This document shows, piece after piece, positions 36,072-44,517 of a stretch of 64,000 nt of DNA (positions are counted from its first letter, which is position 1; each line of letters opens with the position of its first letter). The stretch is from Paraburkholderia fynbosensis (GTDB taxonomy: Bacteria; Pseudomonadota; Gammaproteobacteria; Burkholderiales; Burkholderiaceae): positions 159,705-223,704 of the forward strand of contig NZ_CADIKI010000014.1 of assembly GCF_902859935.1 (NCBI RefSeq). Direction: 5' to 3'. The notes beneath the pieces are model-generated. The model was not told the DNA's origin. It searched no databases and was given only the letters and a program-made list of their open reading frames with translations. A program made the position numbers and the translations under genes.

Positions 36072-38570
36072 TTGCCGACCACTCCTACGCGCTTGAGCCT
36101 CGTCGACCCGCGTGCCCGTCTTGGCAGGCGCGCCGGCCTGCGCTTCCTGATCGAATGGGTGAGCGTCGGTTGCCTCGGCATTCTGGTGATTCTGCTTGCT
36201 TCGCTCGGCCGGCTGAGCGCGAGCGTCGATCTGCTGGTCTACGACTATTTTCTCAGTGCGCGCGCGCAGCCTTCGCTGCCCGACATCGTCGTGGTCGAAA
36301 TCGACAACGCGAGCATCGCGCAACTCGGCCGCTGGCCGTGGCCGCGCAGCGTCCATGCGGCGCTGCTCGAACAGATCGCCAGGGCGAAACCCGCCGCCGT
36401 GGTTTACGACGTGCTGTTCACCGAGGCCAATCCTGAAGACGCCCAGTTGGCCCACGCGCTCGCGCTGAGCCCGACCTACCTGCCGGTGCTGCTCACCGCG
36501 CCCGACGCCTCGGGGCGCCGTGTGGCGGTCGAGCCCGTCGCGCCGCTCGCGCAGGCGGCGGCCGGCCTTGGCCACATCAATTTCGAAGTGGACCGCGACG
36601 GCATCGTGCGCAGCGTCGCGCAGTTCGAGGGGGACGCCGGCTCGCGCTGGCCGCAACTGATGGTGACGCTCGCCGATGCGGTCAGGCGAGACACCGTGCA
36701 CCTGAGTGGGCGGCCGCCACGGCAAGCGCCGGTCAGTGCGGCCGCGAACCTGGCTGCCCGCGATGACGGCGGCGAAGACCGCTTCCTGATCCCGTTCGGC
36801 CCGAACGCGCAGAGCTACACGAGGCTGAGCTTCGCGAGTGTGCTCGCCGGCAAGGTACCGGCCGACCAGTTGCGCGGACGCGTTGTGGTGATCGGCGTGA
36901 CCGCGTCCGGTCTGTACGACCGTTTTGCTACGCCGGTGTCCGGTGAGCTCGGACCGTTGCCCGGTGTGTACATCCACGCGAACGTGCTCGACACATTGCT
37001 CACCGGCCGCGAGATCCAGCCGGCCGGGCGCTGGATAGTGTTCGCGGTGTCGCTGCTGCCGCTCGCGATGCTGCTGGCCGGCTTTCTGGTGCTGTCGCCG
37101 CGTCGTTCATTGCTGTTGACGGTCGGCCTCGTGCTGCTCTCGGCGGCCGCCAGCGCGGGGTGGCTGTACGGCGCGCGGTTCTGGATGTCGCCGGCGCCGG
37201 CCATGATCGGCCTGGTGGTCGTGTATCCGATCTGGAACTGGCGGCGACTCGAAATGACGATGGCTTATCTGCGCGAAGAACTGCAGCGCCTCGCCGACGA
37301 GCCTCATCTCTTGCCGCAAACGCCGCAACGCGGCCGCGAGTTCAGCGGCGATGTGCTGGAGCAGCACATGGCGCTGATGGCGCAGGCCGCGCAGCGGGTG
37401 CAGGACATGAAGCGCTTCGTCTGGGACAGCCTCAACAGCATGCCCGAGCCGATCCTGGTCAGCGACGTGCACGGCGTCGTGCTGATCGCGAACCATGCTG
37501 CCAAGGCGCATTTCGCGCGGCTCGGCGCGCCGCTGCCCGAAGGGCGGCACATGCAGGCGGTGCTGGACGGCCTGACGCTCGTCAAGACGATCGACGGCGA
37601 CGCAAGCTCGGACGCCGAGCACAATCAGTACGCGCATGCGCACTGGCCGGCGCTGCTCGATCCCGCGCGCGCCGAATTCGCCGCGCTGATGGAGCACGGC
37701 GTCGAGGTGCGCGACGCCAACGGGCGCGACCATCTGCTACGCTACGCGACCTGCACCAACGCGCAAGGCGAGCCGACCGGCTGGATCGCGGGTCTCGTCG
37801 ACGTGTCGGCGCTGCATGCAGCCGAGCGTCAGCGCGAAGACGCGTTGCGGCTGCTGTCGCACGACATGCGCTCGCCGCAGGCGTCGATTCTGGCGCTGGT
37901 CGAGATCGAGCGCGCCCGCACGGAGCCCACGCTTGCGCGCGAATTGCTGGGGCGCATCGAGCGCTATGCGCAACGCGCGCTCACGCTCGCCGACGACTTC
38001 GTGCAACTCGCGCGCGCCGAATCGCAAGCCTATGTGCTCGAACCGGTGAGCCTGACCGAGCTGATCATCGACGCGAGCGACGAAGTCTGGCCGCAGGCGC
38101 ACGCGAAGCGCATCACGCTGCAGACGGACACCGGCGGCGGCCACGAGGACGACGGCCACTGGATCTGCGTCGACCGGTCGCTGATGACGCGCGCGCTCGT
38201 CAACATCCTGAACAACGCGGTCAAGTACAGTCCGCCGGATACGCGCATCGTGTGCAGCGTCGGAAGCGAAACGCCGGCGATCGTGCCGGGCGCGGCGCGG
38301 CGCGTGTCGTGCACGATCCGCGATCAGGGCTACGGCATTCCGAAGGAGCAGCAGGCGGGGCTGTTCGAGCGCTTTCGCCGCTTTCACGCGAGCGAGCGGC
38401 CCGAGGTGGGCGGCGCGGGGCTCGGCATGGCCTTCGTGAAGACCGTCGTGACGCGCCATGGCGGCGACGTCGACGTGATCAGCGCGCCGGGCGAGGGTAC
38501 GGCTTTTACGATCTGGCTGCCGGCGCTCGACGACGCGCAGCTCGACGCATCCGTCACGTCACGTTCATGA
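36072..38570 (+). CDS. CHASE2-domain sensor histidine kinase
   Basis: 832 residues starting with TTG; no ATG lies near and the next Met is far inside the sensor. One N-terminal membrane helix (about 28-46) precedes a periplasmic CHASE2 domain (about 50-310: VDLLVYDYFLSARAQPSLPDIVVVEIDNASIAQLGRWPWPR). Three membrane helices follow (about 318-385), then a coil, a PAS-like region (about 450-570), HisKA with LLSHDMRSPQASILALVEIE, and an ATPase domain with NILNNAVKYSP, DQGYGIPKEQQAGLFERF and GGAGLGMAFVKTVV. Third gene of the RR/LysM-FecR/HK operon. Confidence 0.92.
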   Translation: MPTTPTRLSLVDPRARLGRRAGLRFLIEWVSVGCLGILVILLASLGRLSASVDLLVYDYFLSARAQPSLPDIVVVEIDNASIAQLGRWPWPRSVHAALLEQIARAKPAAVVYDVLFTEANPEDAQLAHALALSPTYLPVLLTAPDASGRRVAVEPVAPLAQAAAGLGHINFEVDRDGIVRSVAQFEGDAGSRWPQLMVTLADAVRRDTVHLSGRPPRQAPVSAAANLAARDDGGEDRFLIPFGPNAQSYTRLSFASVLAGKVPADQLRGRVVVIGVTASGLYDRFATPVSGELGPLPGVYIHANVLDTLLTGREIQPAGRWIVFAVSLLPLAMLLAGFLVLSPRRSLLLTVGLVLLSAAASAGWLYGARFWMSPAPAMIGLVVVYPIWNWRRLEMTMAYLREELQRLADEPHLLPQTPQRGREFSGDVLEQHMALMAQAAQRVQDMKRFVWDSLNSMPEPILVSDVHGVVLIANHAAKAHFARLGAPLPEGRHMQAVLDGLTLVKTIDGDASSDAEHNQYAHAHWPALLDPARAEFAALMEHGVEVRDANGRDHLLRYATCTNAQGEPTGWIAGLVDVSALHAAERQREDALRLLSHDMRSPQASILALVEIERARTEPTLARELLGRIERYAQRALTLADDFVQLARAESQAYVLEPVSLTELIIDASDEVWPQAHAKRITLQTDTGGGHEDDGHWICVDRSLMTRALVNILNNAVKYSPPDTRIVCSVGSETPAIVPGAARRVSCTIRDQGYGIPKEQQAGLFERFRRFHASERPEVGGAGLGMAFVKTVVTRHGGDVDVISAPGEGTAFTIWLPALDDAQLDASVTSRS

Positions 38571-38600
38571 CGGACCAACACGCAATGTTCGGAAGAGAAG

Positions 38601-39194
38601 ATGGACACAACCACTCTGATGTGTGCCGCGCTGGCCGCGGTGAGCCTCTGCGGATGCGCGGGGCTGAATGCAGACGTGCACAGCGCGAATCCGGCGGCGG
38701 GGCTGCCGGGCGAGCCGACTTATACGATCACGCGCATGCCGTCGCAGGATGCCAGCGCCGATCATCCGCAATTCGAGGCGCTGCTGCGCGACGAACTGGC
38801 CAAACGCGGCTTCGCCGCCGCGACGGGCAACGCCGCGCATTATCTGCTGTCGATTGCGTACGACACGCGGCCGGCCACGGTCGGCGTCGGCGGCAAGGAT
38901 TGCGCGCCGAGCGACTGCGCCAAAGCCGACGCGCCGTTCGCACTGTTCGGCGGCACCGCTTACCGGCATTCGCTGACGCTGCGCTTTTTCGAGCGCACGA
39001 GCGGCGAAGAGCGCTACAAGGTTCGCGCGGTGATCGCCGATCGCGATGCGAACGCGCTGCACGCCATGCCGGTGCTCGTGAAAAGCGCGCTGGCGAAGTT
39101 TCCATTCGATGCGTCCGACTGGCGTGTCAAGCTCCGGCAGGACAAGGCGCGCGGCGTGCCGGTCGTGATTTCGGTGAAGCCGCTGGCGCAGTAA
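38601..39194 (+). CDS. DUF4136-like lipoprotein
   Basis: 197 residues. ATG 38601 follows GGAAGAGAAG. The N-terminus MDTTTLMCAALAAVSLCGCAG gives a weak lipobox with Cys19. The body resembles DUF4136 proteins: YTITRMPSQDASADHPQFEALLRDELAKRGFAAATGNAAHYLLSIAYDTRP, then FFERTSGEERYKVRAVIADRD. Such proteins are outer-membrane-facing lipoproteins of unknown role. It lies 30 bases after the histidine kinase and may end that operon. Confidence 0.75.
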   Translation: MDTTTLMCAALAAVSLCGCAGLNADVHSANPAAGLPGEPTYTITRMPSQDASADHPQFEALLRDELAKRGFAAATGNAAHYLLSIAYDTRPATVGVGGKDCAPSDCAKADAPFALFGGTAYRHSLTLRFFERTSGEERYKVRAVIADRDANALHAMPVLVKSALAKFPFDASDWRVKLRQDKARGVPVVISVKPLAQ

Positions 39195-39202
39195 CGGGCG
39201 CG

Positions 39203-39862
39203 TTATTGCGGCGGCGCGTCGGCTTGCGGCCAGCGGTTGTCGAACACGCAATCGGCGAGCGGCAGGCGCGTCGCCCAGCGCTCCGTTTCCAGCATCGGCT
39301 CGCTGTAGAACTGGTCGACATGACCGAGGCACAGTATCGCAACCGGCCGCGCGCCCTCGGGCATGTGCAGCAGCGTACGAACCGCGTCGACGTCGAACAG
39401 CGACACCCAGCCCATGCCGAGCCCTTCGGCGCGCGCGGCGAGCCACATGTTCTGGATCGCGCACGCCACCGATGCCAGATCCATCTCCGGTAACGTGCGG
39501 CGCCCGAAGATATGGCGTTCGCGCCCGTCCATCAGCGCGATCACCAGCAGTTCGCCGCACTCCAGCATGCCTTCCACTTTCAGCTTCATGAACTCTTCGC
39601 GGCGCTTGCCGAGCGCGTCGGCGGTGGCGAGCCGTTCGCTTTCGACCGTCGCATGCAAGGCGGTGCGCAGCGCGGAATCGGTGATCCGCATGATTCGCCA
39701 CGGCTGCATGAAGCCGACGCTCGGCGCGTGATGCGCCGCGTCGAGCAGACGCGCGAGCACGGCGGGATCGACCGGATCGCGCACGAAGTGGCGCATGTCG
39801 CGGCGTTCGTAAATCGCGCGATAGACGGCGTCGCGCTCGGAGTCGTTAAAAGGCTTCGCCAT
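39203..39862 (-). CDS. bluB: 5,6-dimethylbenzimidazole synthase
   Basis: 219 residues, nitroreductase-like flavoprotein. It opens FNDSERDAVYRAIYERRDMRHFV, then PSVGFMQPWRIMRITD and QNMWLAARAEGLGMGWVSLFD, the BluB signature blocks. It destroys its own reduced FMN with O2 to form the lower axial ligand of vitamin B12. It overlaps cobB by 17 bases and is the last gene of the minus-strand cob operon, which fits an organism making true cobalamin aerobically. Confidence 0.93.
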   Translation of the reverse strand: MAKPFNDSERDAVYRAIYERRDMRHFVRDPVDPAVLARLLDAAHHAPSVGFMQPWRIMRITDSALRTALHATVESERLATADALGKRREEFMKLKVEGMLECGELLVIALMDGRERHIFGRRTLPEMDLASVACAIQNMWLAARAEGLGMGWVSLFDVDAVRTLLHMPEGARPVAILCLGHVDQFYSEPMLETERWATRLPLADCVFDNRWPQADAPPQ

Positions 39863-41288
39863 GGAACAGGGCGGCCGTGAAGGCCGGGTTGGAGGGCCAG
39901 TAAGCGTGCATGTAGGTCGCCACGATCGAGCCCGCGCGATAGATAGCCTCGCCGGGGCCGTCGCCGTTCGGCCGGGTGGCCAAGCGCAGTGGCGTGAGGG
40001 GGCTGATCAGCTTCGAATAGTGAAACGTGTGACCGGTCAGCGGCCCATGCAGGCCGTCGATCTGCTGCATGCCGAGCGCGGTGAAGCGGGTTTGCATCGT
40101 CGCATGGCCGGGCAGCAGGCCGAGCATCGGCGTGGTGACGCAGTGCGTGTCGGTCAGCCGCTCGAGCAGGTAGAGCATGCCGCCGCATTCGGCCACCAGC
40201 GGTTTGCCCGCCGCCGCGTGCGCGCGGATCGACGCGGCGCTGCGTGTGCTGGCGGCGAGCGTCGCGGCGTGCAGTTCCGGGTAACCGCCGGGCAGATAGA
40301 GCGCGTGGGCGTCGTCGGGCAAGACCTCGTCGGCGAGCGGCGAGAAGTAGTCGAGCCGCGCGCCGAGCGCTTCCAGCAGCGCGACGTTGGCCGGATAGAT
40401 GAACGAGAACGCGGCGTCGCGGGCAATCGCGATGCGCTTCCCGTCGAGCAGACGCGGCAACGCTTGCGGCACCGGCGCGCCGAAGTCGACCGGCGGCGGC
40501 AAGGCGCTGAGCGCGGTCTGGGCGAGCGTGTCGGCGACGTGGTTCAGACGCGCGTCCAGATCGTCGATCTCGGCGGCCTGGTGCAGCCCGAGGTGGCGGT
40601 CGGGCAATGCGATTTCATCGCTGGCTGCGATATATCCGCACCAGCGCAGCCCGGCGGGCAATGCCTCTTGGAGCATCTGCGCGTGCCGCGCCGAACCGAC
40701 GCGATTCGCGAGCACGCCATGAAACGGTACCTGCGGGCGAAAGTGCGCGAGGCCGAAGGCGACCGCGCCGAAGGTCTGCGCCATCGCCTTCGCGGAAATC
40801 ACTGCGAGCACCGGCACGCCGAAGACCGTTGCGAGATCGGCGCTGCTCGGCGTGCCGTCGAACAGACCCATCACGCCCTCGATCAGGATCAGATCGGCTT
40901 CGGCCGCCGCCTGGGCGAGCAGATTGCGGCACGCGGCTTCGCCAACCATCCACAGGTCGAGCGACAGAACCGGTGCGCCGCTCGCGCGCGCGAGGATCAT
41001 CGGATCGAGAAAGTCCGGGCCGGTTTTGAACACGCGTACGCGCCGTCCCAAGCGTTGGTGATAGCGCGCGAGACCGGCAGTGATCGTGGTTTTGCCCTGG
41101 CCCGAAGCGGGAGCGCTGATGAAGAGTGCGGGGCAGGCGCGCGAGGAACTCTCCTTCGGGCGCGCTCCGGAGTAAGTCTCCTGAGCGGACGCCCCGGTAG
41201 ACGTTCCCTGGGAGGGCGCCCCGTGCGAAGCGCAGGCATCGCCCTGTTGGGCCGCTCCTGATGAAGTGCCGTCGAGCCGCTCGGACAT
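39846..41288 (-). CDS. cobB: Cobyrinate a,c-diamide synthase
   Basis: 480 residues. It amidates the a and c side chains of (hydrogeno)cobyrinate using ATP and glutamine. An unusual Ser/Ala/Gly-rich N-terminal tail of about 50 residues made of loosely repeated GA-x-x-Q-like units precedes the ATP-binding domain (SAPASGQGKTTITAGLARYH, FKTGPDFLDP, LIEGVMGLFDG). The C-terminal glutamine amidotransferase domain has LYLPGGYPELHA and the nucleophile Cys in VAECGGMLYL, ending with THFHYSK-like and YMHAYW blocks. It starts three bases after cobO ends. Confidence 0.95.
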   Translation of the reverse strand: MSERLDGTSSGAAQQGDACASHGAPSQGTSTGASAQETYSGARPKESSSRACPALFISAPASGQGKTTITAGLARYHQRLGRRVRVFKTGPDFLDPMILARASGAPVLSLDLWMVGEAACRNLLAQAAAEADLILIEGVMGLFDGTPSSADLATVFGVPVLAVISAKAMAQTFGAVAFGLAHFRPQVPFHGVLANRVGSARHAQMLQEALPAGLRWCGYIAASDEIALPDRHLGLHQAAEIDDLDARLNHVADTLAQTALSALPPPVDFGAPVPQALPRLLDGKRIAIARDAAFSFIYPANVALLEALGARLDYFSPLADEVLPDDAHALYLPGGYPELHAATLAASTRSAASIRAHAAAGKPLVAECGGMLYLLERLTDTHCVTTPMLGLLPGHATMQTRFTALGMQQIDGLHGPLTGHTFHYSKLISPLTPLRLATRPNGDGPGEAIYRAGSIVATYMHAYWPSNPAFTAALFHGEAF

Positions 41289-41291
41289 CGC

Positions 41292-41894
41292 TCAGAACTC
41301 CACGCCGCGCTGCGCTTTCACGCCTTGCTCACGATACGGATGCTTGACGATGCGCATTTCGGTGACGAGGTCGGCGGCCTCGATCAGCGCGTCCGGTGCG
41401 TGGCGGCCGGTGACCACCACGTGCAGCATCGCGGGGCGCGCATTCAGCACCGACAGTACTTCGTCGAGCGGCAGGTATTCGTACTTCAGCACGGTGTTCA
41501 ACTCGTCGAGGATCACCATCTGGTAGTCGCCGCTTTCGATCATCCGGCGCGCTTCGTCCCAGCCCTTGCGGGCGGTGGCAATGTCGGCGTCGCGGTTCTG
41601 CGTGTTCCAGGTGTAGCCGTCGCCCATCGTGACGAAATCGCAGTTCGCGATCGCGCCGAGGAAATCGCGCTCCGACGTATGCAGCGCGCCTTTGATGAAC
41701 TGCACGACGCCGAGGCGCATGCCGTGTCCGAGCACCCGCACGGCCATGCCGAACGCGGCGGTGGTCTTGCCTTTGCCGGTGCCGGTGTTGACGATCAGCA
41801 GGCCTTTTTCGACGGTCGCGTTGGCCTGCTTCTTCTCGTGGCCTTCGCGTCGGCGCTCGGTCATGCGTTGATGCGATTCGGGGTCGGTCTTCAT
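41292..41894 (-). CDS. cobO: Cob(I)yrinic acid a,c-diamide adenosyltransferase
   Basis: 200 residues, CobA/BtuR/CobO type. The P-loop is NTGTGKGKTTAAFGMAVR. The family blocks VVQFIKGALHTSERDF, GDGYTWNTQNRDADI, MVILDELNTVLKYEYLP and VVVTGRHAPDALIEAADLVTEMR are complete. It attaches the 5'-deoxyadenosyl group to the cobalt. The start overlaps the cobE stop (ATGA). Confidence 0.95.
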   Translation of the reverse strand: MKTDPESHQRMTERRREGHEKKQANATVEKGLLIVNTGTGKGKTTAAFGMAVRVLGHGMRLGVVQFIKGALHTSERDFLGAIANCDFVTMGDGYTWNTQNRDADIATARKGWDEARRMIESGDYQMVILDELNTVLKYEYLPLDEVLSVLNARPAMLHVVVTGRHAPDALIEAADLVTEMRIVKHPYREQGVKAQRGVEF

Positions 41895-42445
41895 CGAAGG
41901 TCCTGTCGGTGAGGGGCGTGGTCGGGTGGTTCGACGCTGGCGGCGGTTGCGGCCGTGGCGATTGCCACGGTGACGTCACCGTGGTGCGTTTTGGAGACGA
42001 GGAGGCGGGCGGTGGGAGCAGTCGGTGCAATGGGTACGGCACGTGCGGCGGACGTAGCAGGAGCGGCAGGCGGTATTGCGTCCGGTGCGGTGTGCGCCGC
42101 GCATGCGCCACGCACAGTCGCCGCTACAAGCGCGGCAGGCTCACACGACGCCGCTAGCAGCGCGCACGGTTCGCAGACGCCGTCCACGCCGAGATGCTCG
42201 CGCACGGCGTCCGACGGTGTCGCAACGGTGATTGCCGCGATCTGCTCACGGCTGAAGAGCAGCAACGGCAGCGCGTGACGCGCACAGAATTCGAGCAGAC
42301 CCGGCTCGTCAGCTTTGGTGTCGACTGAAGCGATCGCACGAATCCGTTCGATTGCATGTGGGCCGAGCGCGGCGCGCACGGCCGCTTCGATCTGCGCGGG
42401 CGAGGTGTTCCGGCGGCAACCAATGCCGACGCTCAGCGTTTTCAT
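41891..42445 (-). CDS. cobE: CobE/CbiG C-terminal-domain protein
   Basis: 184 residues. ATG 42445 overlaps the cobA stop by four bases and gives MKTLSVGIGCRRNTSPAQIEAAVRAAL, the classic start of the CobE/CbiG_C domain. It continues with IASVDTKADEPGLLEFCARHALPLLLFSREQI. The C-terminal third has an Ala/Pro-rich insert (about 125-155) before SKTHHGDVTVAIA. In CbiG this domain helps open the delta-lactone of cobalt-precorrin-5A. In the aerobic pathway CobE is needed but its exact step is uncertain. Confidence 0.88.
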   Translation of the reverse strand: MKTLSVGIGCRRNTSPAQIEAAVRAALGPHAIERIRAIASVDTKADEPGLLEFCARHALPLLLFSREQIAAITVATPSDAVREHLGVDGVCEPCALLAASCEPAALVAATVRGACAAHTAPDAIPPAAPATSAARAVPIAPTAPTARLLVSKTHHGDVTVAIATAATAASVEPPDHAPHRQDLR

Positions 42446-43311
42446 TGGGGGTCCGTTCCGGGAGTCGAGGCCGCGGCGGTAGCGGCACCAGCAACAGAAT
42501 CGCCCTGAGCGTCGGAGCCGCCCCTGCGAGCAGCCGCCGCCGCATGAGCCATGTCCGTCTCCGCCGCCATACGAGCCAGCGCCAGCGACGCCACCCCGCC
42601 AATCACCACAATCGCTGGCGAGCCAAGCCCCGCGTGGGCGACAGCATCCACGAATCCGCCGAGCCGCGCCAGCACGTGACGCTGTTCGGCACGCGTAGCC
42701 GACTCGATCGCCGCGCACGGCGTGTCGGCGCGCATGCCGGCCGCGAGCAGCGCGGCGGCGATCTCGTTCAGGCGCCGCATGCCCATATAAATCACCAGCG
42801 TCATCCGTGTAGCGACGAGTACGGCCCAATCCGGCTCGCCGCTGCCCGCGCCGTGTCCCGTGACGAACACGACGCCCTGTGCGTAATCGCGATGTGTGAC
42901 CGGGATGCCGATTGCCGCGGGCGCGGCAATCCCCGCCGTGATGCCGTTGATCACTTCGACCTCGATGCCCGCTTCATGCAGCGCCTGCTGTTCCTCGCCG
43001 CCGCGGCCGAACACGAACGGATCGCCGCCTTTGAGCCGCGCCACACTGCGTCCGGCCCGCGCGTGCCCGAGCATCTGCGCGACGATGCCGGCTTGCGGCG
43101 TGGACGGATGCCCGCCGCGTTTGCCCACGTACACGACCAGCGCGTCATCGCGTGCGAATTGCAGCACGTCGGGATTGACCAGGTCGTCGACCAGCACCAC
43201 GTCGGCTTGCGCCAGCGCGCGGGTGGCCTTCAGCGTCATCAGTTCGACGTCGCCGGGGCCCGCGCCGATCAGCCACGCGCGGCTCATCGCGGCGGGCACG
43301 ACGCGCGCCAT
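42442..43311 (-). CDS. cobA: Uroporphyrinogen-III C-methyltransferase
   Basis: 289 residues. It methylates uroporphyrinogen III at C2 and C7 with S-adenosylmethionine to give precorrin-2, the branch point to cobalamin and siroheme. The tetrapyrrole methyltransferase motifs are WLIGAGPGDVELMTLKATRALAQADVVLVDDLV, VGKRGGHPSTPQ, VARLKGGDPFVFGRGGEE, GITAGIAAPAAIGIPVTHRDYAQ and VIYMGM. First gene of the minus-strand cob operon. ATG 43311 is the first in-frame start; MSRAWL at 43287 is an alternative. The same frame stays open 165 bases upstream without a start codon. Its riboswitch leader has been split by the island. Confidence 0.94.
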   Translation of the reverse strand: MARVVPAAMSRAWLIGAGPGDVELMTLKATRALAQADVVLVDDLVNPDVLQFARDDALVVYVGKRGGHPSTPQAGIVAQMLGHARAGRSVARLKGGDPFVFGRGGEEQQALHEAGIEVEVINGITAGIAAPAAIGIPVTHRDYAQGVVFVTGHGAGSGEPDWAVLVATRMTLVIYMGMRRLNEIAAALLAAGMRADTPCAAIESATRAEQRHVLARLGGFVDAVAHAGLGSPAIVVIGGVASLALARMAAETDMAHAAAAARRGGSDAQGDSVAGAATAAASTPGTDPQ

Positions 43312-43539
43312 GTCGTAACCGGCGGGAAGGGGGGAAGCGGGCAGCGGTGTCCCATGGCGGAGATTGAAATCATGCGGTGCAACGGATTCGGGCTCGGTGA
43401 AAACGCGGCTGGTTCTTGGCGAATCCAGCGAGAGTACGGCTCATACGGAATACGCGAATGGACGCGTCACGTCGTGCTTCAGCGCCTTCATATCCGTCCC
43501 TCGCGGATTCCGGCGGCTGGCGGCGTGACGTGCGCCGCC

Positions 43540-43680
43540 TCTGTGTCTGGCCGGTATCCGGGCTGGCGGCCTCATGCGCTTTGCCTTCCCGTGCAGTATT
43601 CGCCGGACAGTGGCATCGAAAATACGCATGCGCGGCAGGGCTGATCGAACAGCGCGCCGCAGGTCGCTTACCGTTGGGGG
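43540..43680 (-). ncRNA. Cobalamin riboswitch, 3' half (severed)
   Basis: Read on the minus strand from 43680, it starts CCCCCAACGGTAAGCG, runs through GCCACTG and GGGAAGGC, and ends with the B12 box AGCCCGGATACCGGCC (plus-strand 43549-43564). These match the second half of the complete riboswitch at 55.5 kb in sequence and order. The first half, with GCAGTTAA, GGGAAACAGG and CAACCTGTGCTGCC, is absent upstream and found instead at 55301-55358. About 230 bases of leader separate it from cobA. As it stands this half cannot form the B12-binding core. Confidence 0.9.
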
Positions 43681-43706
43681 TAATTAGCATACCGCGCATG
43701 GGTGAC

Positions 43707-43735
43707 ATATAACAACGTATATCTTTTTAAATCAA
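43707..43735 (-). promoter_or_regulatory. Possible outward promoter at the left end of the island
   Basis: On the minus strand TTGATT (43735-43730) and TTATAT (43712-43707) are spaced 17 bases apart in a strongly AT-rich stretch. The pair faces the severed riboswitch half and cobA. It could restore transcription of the cob operon after the insertion. Sequence match is moderate only. Confidence 0.35.
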
Positions 43736-43839
43736 AGGGTTATCAGCGTATGGCACCGCAATGCAACGTATGGCAACGCCCCGCGGTTTCCCACGGTTTC
43801 CCATGGGGCTCCCGCAAGGCGACCAGAAGGAACAGCATT

Positions 43840-43929
43840 ATGCAACGCATCGTCATCACACGAGAACTGCTTGACTCGATCCGCCTACCAGGCGAGTGTC
43901 GGGCGATCCAGAAAACGCTGATAAGGTAA
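43840..43929 (+). CDS. Small 29-residue ORF at island left end
   Basis: ATG 43840 follows AAGGA (43827-43831). The product MQRIVITRELLDSIRLPGEC... ends at 43929, only six bases before the next gene's ATG. A good ribosome binding site and tight spacing suggest a real small protein or a leader peptide coupled to the next gene. No family recognised. Confidence 0.4.
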   Translation: MQRIVITRELLDSIRLPGECRAIQKTLIR

Positions 43930-43935
43930 TCGCAC

Positions 43936-44286
43936 ATGACCGATGCCAGCAAGCATTCGCAATGCACCTCGCGCCCGGCCGTTGATGCCCTTCAATACGA
44001 AAAGCTCGCGCTCGCGGCTTTCCGTCTGTGCGACCGGCAGAGAGAACAACTCGACAAGCTGGTCACGCTCGCGGCGTCCGTATGCTGGAGCCCCGCTGTA
44101 ACGAACGAAGAAAGGGCGAAACAGCGGACGTTGCTGCAACTGCTGGTCGATACGGGCGAGGCGGATCAGCGGAGCAACGAGTGCGATAGTGAACTGTTCC
44201 AGGTCATCGCGCTCGATGCCAAGGGCGTGGCGCACAGCCGTATCACGGCCCGTGATACGGCTAGCCTGCTGTCCGATGCTGTGTGA
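43936..44286 (+). CDS. Hypothetical protein at island left end
   Basis: 116 residues, ATG 43936 with AAGG upstream inside the preceding small ORF. It is soluble with no signal peptide or membrane helix and probably helical (YEKLALAAFRLCDRQREQLDKLVTLAAS). The C-terminus reads DSELFQVIALDAKGVAHSRITARDTASLLSDAV. I do not recognise it. It is the only gene of the island, with its small partner, on the plus strand, and it converges on the putative effector gene with a terminator between. Confidence 0.6.
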   Translation: MTDASKHSQCTSRPAVDALQYEKLALAAFRLCDRQREQLDKLVTLAASVCWSPAVTNEERAKQRTLLQLLVDTGEADQRSNECDSELFQVIALDAKGVAHSRITARDTASLLSDAV

Positions 44287-44405
44287 AGCGCTTCAGAAAG
44301 CGATGCAGTCGATAGAGTCGCGCCGCGCCGACCGTCCCGCGCGAAAGCAGATTCAAGGTCAGCGACCCCCCCACTGACCGATACGCGACACCCGTTGTCC
44401 TGATG

Positions 44406-44436
44406 AAAAAGGCGCGATTTCCATCGCGCCTTTTTT
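44406..44436. terminator. Bidirectional intrinsic terminator
   Basis: GGCGCGAT (44411-44418) pairs with ATCGCGCC (44423-44430) around a 4-base loop. AAAAA precedes it and TTTTTT follows, so it can stop both the plus-strand hypothetical gene and the minus-strand effector operon before the cob operon. Confidence 0.92.
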
Positions 44437-44517
44437 GCTTTCCATTGCAATGAACCTCGTACTACAAAATAGACCGGATGTAGGATGTTACTTACAACGG
44501 ACTACTAATAAATACAG

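Noticed and set aside
43441..43629. 62-codon minus-strand ORF across the riboswitch 3' half
   Set aside because: It overlaps the conserved RNA elements and has no family character; only its last 16 codons have a plausible start, too short to support.
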